DNA of 7,159 nt from Rhodobacterales bacterium UBA3089 (GTDB taxonomy: Bacteria; Pseudomonadota; Alphaproteobacteria; Rhodobacterales; Rhodobacteraceae), in the NCBI GenBank assembly GCA_002367255.1, contig DFBD01000146.1:1-7159 (forward strand), read 5' to 3'. The notes beneath the pieces are model-generated. The model searched no databases. It was not told the DNA's origin and saw only the letters and a list, made by a program, of their open reading frames with translations. Both the position numbers and the translations under genes were made by a program. This document shows positions 5,252 to 7,159 of this stretch, one piece after another. Position 1 is the stretch's first letter, and each line of letters begins with the position of its first letter.

Positions 5252-5980
5252 CTATTCGTCTTCGTCAGTATCCGCAGCAGGTGTCTTGAACAGGCTCTCG
5301 GCATCCAGCTTCGGTTCTTCATCCTTAGTCTCGGACAACGTGAAATTCTCAAGGCCAGACACACTAGAAGGCACACGTGGCTCGTCCGGCATATGCAGGG
5401 ATTGCTCTGTCGAGACCAGCTTCATGCGCTCGTCATCCGACATCACCTCGTCGCCACCCATTTTCTTGACGGCTTTAGCGACGGCTGCGTCCAGTTCCAA
5501 CTGCTTACACATACCAAGGGCAACAGGGTCAACCGGATTGATATTGCCGATATTCCAATGTGTGCGGTCACGAATAGCCATGATCGTCGGTTTGGTTGTG
5601 CCAACCAGCTTGCTGATCTGGCCGTCTGTCAATTCCGGGTGGAACTTCACCAACCATGCAATCGCAGACGGGCGGTCCTGACGTTTGGACAGCGGCGTAT
5701 AACGCGGCCCCTTACGTTTCAACTCGCCTTCGGAAGCCGGATTATGCATCAACTGCAACTTGGCTTTCGGGTTAGCCTCGCAACGTTTGATCTCCTCGGT
5801 CGTCAGCTGGGTGTTGGCGATCGGGTCAAAACCCTTGACGCCAACAGCCACTTCACCGTCCGCGATGCCGTTTACTTCAAGTTCATGCAGGCCGCAAAAC
5901 TCGGCAATCTGCGTGAACGCAAGCGTTGTGTTATCTACCAGCCATACAGCAGTTGCTTTGGCCATTAATGGAAGCGCCAT
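5252..5980 (-). CDS. trcR: DUF1013 family transcriptional regulator TrcR
   Basis: A 242-residue protein of the DUF1013 family, conserved across alphaproteobacteria and named in databases as cell cycle transcriptional regulator TrcR. Two segments look like DNA-binding helix-turn-helices: residues about 10-45 (LVDNTTLAFTQIAEFCGL then EVNGIADGEV) and about 103-141, where LTDGQISKLVGTTKPTIMAI (117-136) is a textbook HTH. Between them is a basic stretch around 88-103 (KRKGPRYTPLSKRQDR). The C-terminal third (about 176-242) is charged, low in hydrophobics and strongly acidic at its end (DTDEDE), probably disordered. The start at 5980 is fixed by AAGGAG six bases ahead; the ATG five codons inside has no such site. 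It converges with the SDR gene and diverges from the RNase T2 gene across 100 bases. Cytoplasmic; targets are not evident here. Family confident, role from the family name only. Confidence 0.92.
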   Translation of the reverse strand: MALPLMAKATAVWLVDNTTLAFTQIAEFCGLHELEVNGIADGEVAVGVKGFDPIANTQLTTEEIKRCEANPKAKLQLMHNPASEGELKRKGPRYTPLSKRQDRPSAIAWLVKFHPELTDGQISKLVGTTKPTIMAIRDRTHWNIGNINPVDPVALGMCKQLELDAAVAKAVKKMGGDEVMSDDERMKLVSTEQSLHMPDEPRVPSSVSGLENFTLSETKDEEPKLDAESLFKTPAADTDEDE

Positions 5981-5986
5981 GTTAGT

Positions 5987-5992
5987 CTCCTT
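5987..5992 (-). promoter_or_regulatory. Ribosome binding site that sets the trcR start
   Basis: On the - strand AAGGAG lies six bases before the ATG at 5980, near-ideal spacing and strength. It selects the first ATG over the internal one at codon 6. Confidence 0.85.
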
Positions 5993-6080
5993 AAAACAAA
6001 CTTGTGCCCTTGCCGAAAACTTGGCTGCGCGACGCGCTATTTAGGTTTTCGTGGGGAATTCTGAGGTGTATATAGGACAG

Positions 6081-6719
6081 ATGATAAAATTATTAAAGAC
6101 CTTTTGTTTAGCCCTGATATTTACCACCCCCGCCCTTGCCGACGGCGAGCCTGCGGGCGATTTCGACTATTACGTCATGTCCCTTAGCTGGACGCCCAGC
6201 TGGTGCGAACTGGAAGGCGACGACAGAAATTCCCCGCAATGTGACGCGGGTCAGGGATTCGGATTTACATTGCACGGCCTCTGGCCCCAATACGAAAACG
6301 GCTGGCCATCTTATTGCCGAACGCCTGAACGTGACCCCTCGCGCAGGGAAACCGACGAAATGGCCGACATCATGGGAACCAGCGGGTTGGCTTGGTATCA
6401 ATGGAAGAAACACGGGCGATGTTCCGGTCTAACGGCCGACGAGTATTACGAAGCATCCCGCGAAGCCTATACCAGCGTTACCCGACCGGAGGTTTTCCGT
6501 AACCTGCCACGCGAAATGACACTGCCCCCCAAAGTGATCGAAGCCGCCTTTCTGGAAATGAATGAGAGCATCGACGCCAACGGCCTGACCCTCACCTGCA
6601 AAGCCGGTTTGATACAAGAGGTCCGTATCTGCCTGACCAAAGATCTGTACCCCAGAATTTGTGGTACTGACACTATCCGTGATTGCCAGTACAACGCCGA
6701 CATGGCCCCGATGCGCTAG
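6081..6719 (+). CDS. Secreted ribonuclease T2 family protein
   Basis: A 212-residue exported RNase of the T2 family, which cleaves single-stranded RNA through a 2',3'-cyclic phosphate, probably in the periplasm. Signal peptide: MIKLLK, hydrophobic core 7-18, then ALA|DG with cleavage after residue 20. The first conserved catalytic segment FTLHGLWPQ (62-70) supplies His65. The second reads WYQWKKHGRC (105-114): Lys110 and His111 are kept, but the usual HEW is YQW (106-108). The mature part has eight cysteines (42, 54, 79, 114, 173, 184, 194, 202), enough for four disulfides, in keeping with an oxidising compartment. The start at 6081 is chosen because it gives a clean signal peptide; GTG codons at 6051 and 6066 are in frame but would add a non-hydrophobic tail. 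AGGA (6074-6077) precedes the ATG by only three bases, so the start is moderately sure. Divergent from trcR. Confidence 0.92.
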   Translation: MIKLLKTFCLALIFTTPALADGEPAGDFDYYVMSLSWTPSWCELEGDDRNSPQCDAGQGFGFTLHGLWPQYENGWPSYCRTPERDPSRRETDEMADIMGTSGLAWYQWKKHGRCSGLTADEYYEASREAYTSVTRPEVFRNLPREMTLPPKVIEAAFLEMNESIDANGLTLTCKAGLIQEVRICLTKDLYPRICGTDTIRDCQYNADMAPMR

Positions 6720-6733
6720 GCCGGCGTTACTGG
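6686..6733. repeat. Imperfect inverted repeat spanning the RNase T2 stop codon
   Basis: CCAGTA (6686-6691) plus ACGCCG (6694-6699) is complementary to CGGCGTTACTGG (6722-6733), giving twelve pairs with a two-base bulge (6692-6693) and a 22-base loop holding the stop codon. It could stabilise the mRNA 3' end. No T-tract follows. Chance is possible. Confidence 0.4.
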
Positions 6734-6771
6734 TTGAAGGTTCATCGACGACCCGACGGCATTCACCCGGC

Positions 6772-6798
6772 GTGCGATTAGCCGTAGCCATCGCGCAC
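6772..6798. terminator. Hairpin in the convergent gap after RNase T2
   Basis: GTGCGAT (6772-6778) pairs with AT plus CGCAC (6790-6798) across a two-base bulge, in the 116-base gap between two convergent genes. It lacks a following T-tract on either strand. The rest of the gap (6720-6835) shows no gene. Confidence 0.28.
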
Positions 6799-6835
6799 TA
6801 CCATCCATTTTGGTCAAAAAGTCGTCCACAATAGA

Positions 6836-7159
6836 TTACGAAACATCTAGAACAATTTTCCCGATATGCCCCGAACTCTCAATCCGTCGATGTGCATCGG
6901 CGGCCTTCTCCAACGGAAAAGTGGAGTCCATAACGGGTGCAATCCGCCCCGCCTCAATCATCGGCCACACGATTTCGCGCAAGGCCTCAGCGATCACCGC
7001 TTTGTCCTGAACAGACCGAGGCCGTAACGTAGACCCCGTCACCGTAATCCGTTTCGCCATGATCTGGGCAAAGTTGATTTCGGCCTTGGGGCCGCCAAGA
7101 AAGGCTATCATCGCCAACCTTCCGTCTAATGCGAGCGCGCGGATATTGCGTGCAATATA
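6836..7159 (-). CDS. NAD(P)H:quinone oxidoreductase (PIG3-like), C-terminal part, cut by window end
   Basis: The last 107 residues of a zinc-independent medium-chain dehydrogenase/reductase of the quinone oxidoreductase (QOR/PIG3) family, which reduces quinones with NAD(P)H in the cytoplasm. The frame is open to the window edge, so the start, the catalytic domain and most of the Rossmann domain are missing. Visible are the end of the cofactor domain (NIRALALDGRLAMIAFLGG, residues 5-23 of the fragment), the PIG3-like segment around MAKRITVTGSTLRPRS, and the family's closing block with FPLEKAADAHRRIESSGHIG and GKIVLDV. Internal TTG and ATG codons near 7117 and 7111 are not starts. It converges with the RNase T2 gene. 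Family confident from the C-terminal pattern; substrate unknown. Confidence 0.88.
   Translation of the reverse strand, partial: YIARNIRALALDGRLAMIAFLGGPKAEINFAQIMAKRITVTGSTLRPRSVQDKAVIAEALREIVWPMIEAGRIAPVMDSTFPLEKAADAHRRIESSGHIGKIVLDVS

Noticed and set aside
5166..5681. 171-codon open frame on the + strand
   Set aside because: It overlaps the SDR end in another frame and then runs antisense to trcR; the Ser-rich translation has no domain.
5393..5968. 191-codon open frame on the + strand
   Set aside because: It is antisense to trcR, which is a recognised family with an ideal ribosome binding site.
6051..6080. GTG starts for the RNase T2 gene at 6051 or 6066
   Set aside because: They would put a polar tail in front of an otherwise complete signal peptide beginning at the ATG at 6081.
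2186..6080. Cell-cycle control by GANTC methylation sites
   Set aside because: A few GANTC sites occur in intergenic DNA (for example GAATC at 2322 and 4390), but with no clustering that would stand out from chance by eye.
1..7159. Mobile element, prophage, CRISPR array, tRNA or rRNA
   Set aside because: No transposase or integrase frame, regularly spaced repeats, cloverleaf or rRNA-like sequence was seen on reading both strands; gene content is core-like throughout.

Overview
The window looks like ordinary core chromosome of an alphaproteobacterium, most likely a marine Rhodobacteraceae (Roseobacter-group) member. The basis is the gene set: MipZ (an alphaproteobacterial division regulator), a DUF1013/TrcR protein (an alphaproteobacterial family), a Phasin_2-type phasin, and sequence styles for ClpS, an SDR, RNase T2 and a PIG3-like quinone reductase that resemble that group. 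The assignment comes from recognising families, not from a search.

Layout from left to right. (1) Bases 2-790, + strand: 3' part of mipZ, whose first few codons lie outside the window. It converges with (2) 797-2185, - strand: a secreted D-Ala-D-Ala carboxypeptidase with a C-terminal SPOR domain. (3) 2186-2448: a divergent intergenic region of 263 bases holding a terminator-like hairpin on the + strand and a TGC/GCA-rich dyad around a TTGACG box, a candidate PhaR operator. (4) 2449-2847, +: phasin gene, closed by a strong intrinsic terminator. (5) 2954-3292 and 3317-4327, +: clpS and an RsmC-like methyltransferase, 24 bases apart and probably co-transcribed. (6) 4406-5212, +: an SDR-family protein without the usual catalytic lysine. 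(7) 5252-5980, -: trcR, convergent with the SDR gene and divergent from (8) 6081-6719, +: a secreted RNase T2. (9) 6836-7159, -: 3' part of a zinc-independent NAD(P)H:quinone oxidoreductase.

The genes are mostly independent housekeeping units: division-site placement (MipZ), peptidoglycan trimming with a septal targeting domain (carboxypeptidase-SPOR), a cell-cycle-associated DNA-binding regulator (TrcR), N-degron proteolysis (ClpS), rRNA methylation, PHA granule coating (phasin) and periplasmic RNA degradation. Several concern the cell cycle or envelope, but nothing shows that they form one system. I found no mobile element, CRISPR array, tRNA, rRNA or obvious novel defence or biosynthetic locus. 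The observations most worth a second look are the SDR active-site substitution, the altered second catalytic segment of RNase T2, the candidate PhaR operator, and the + strand terminator that has no evident gene to end.
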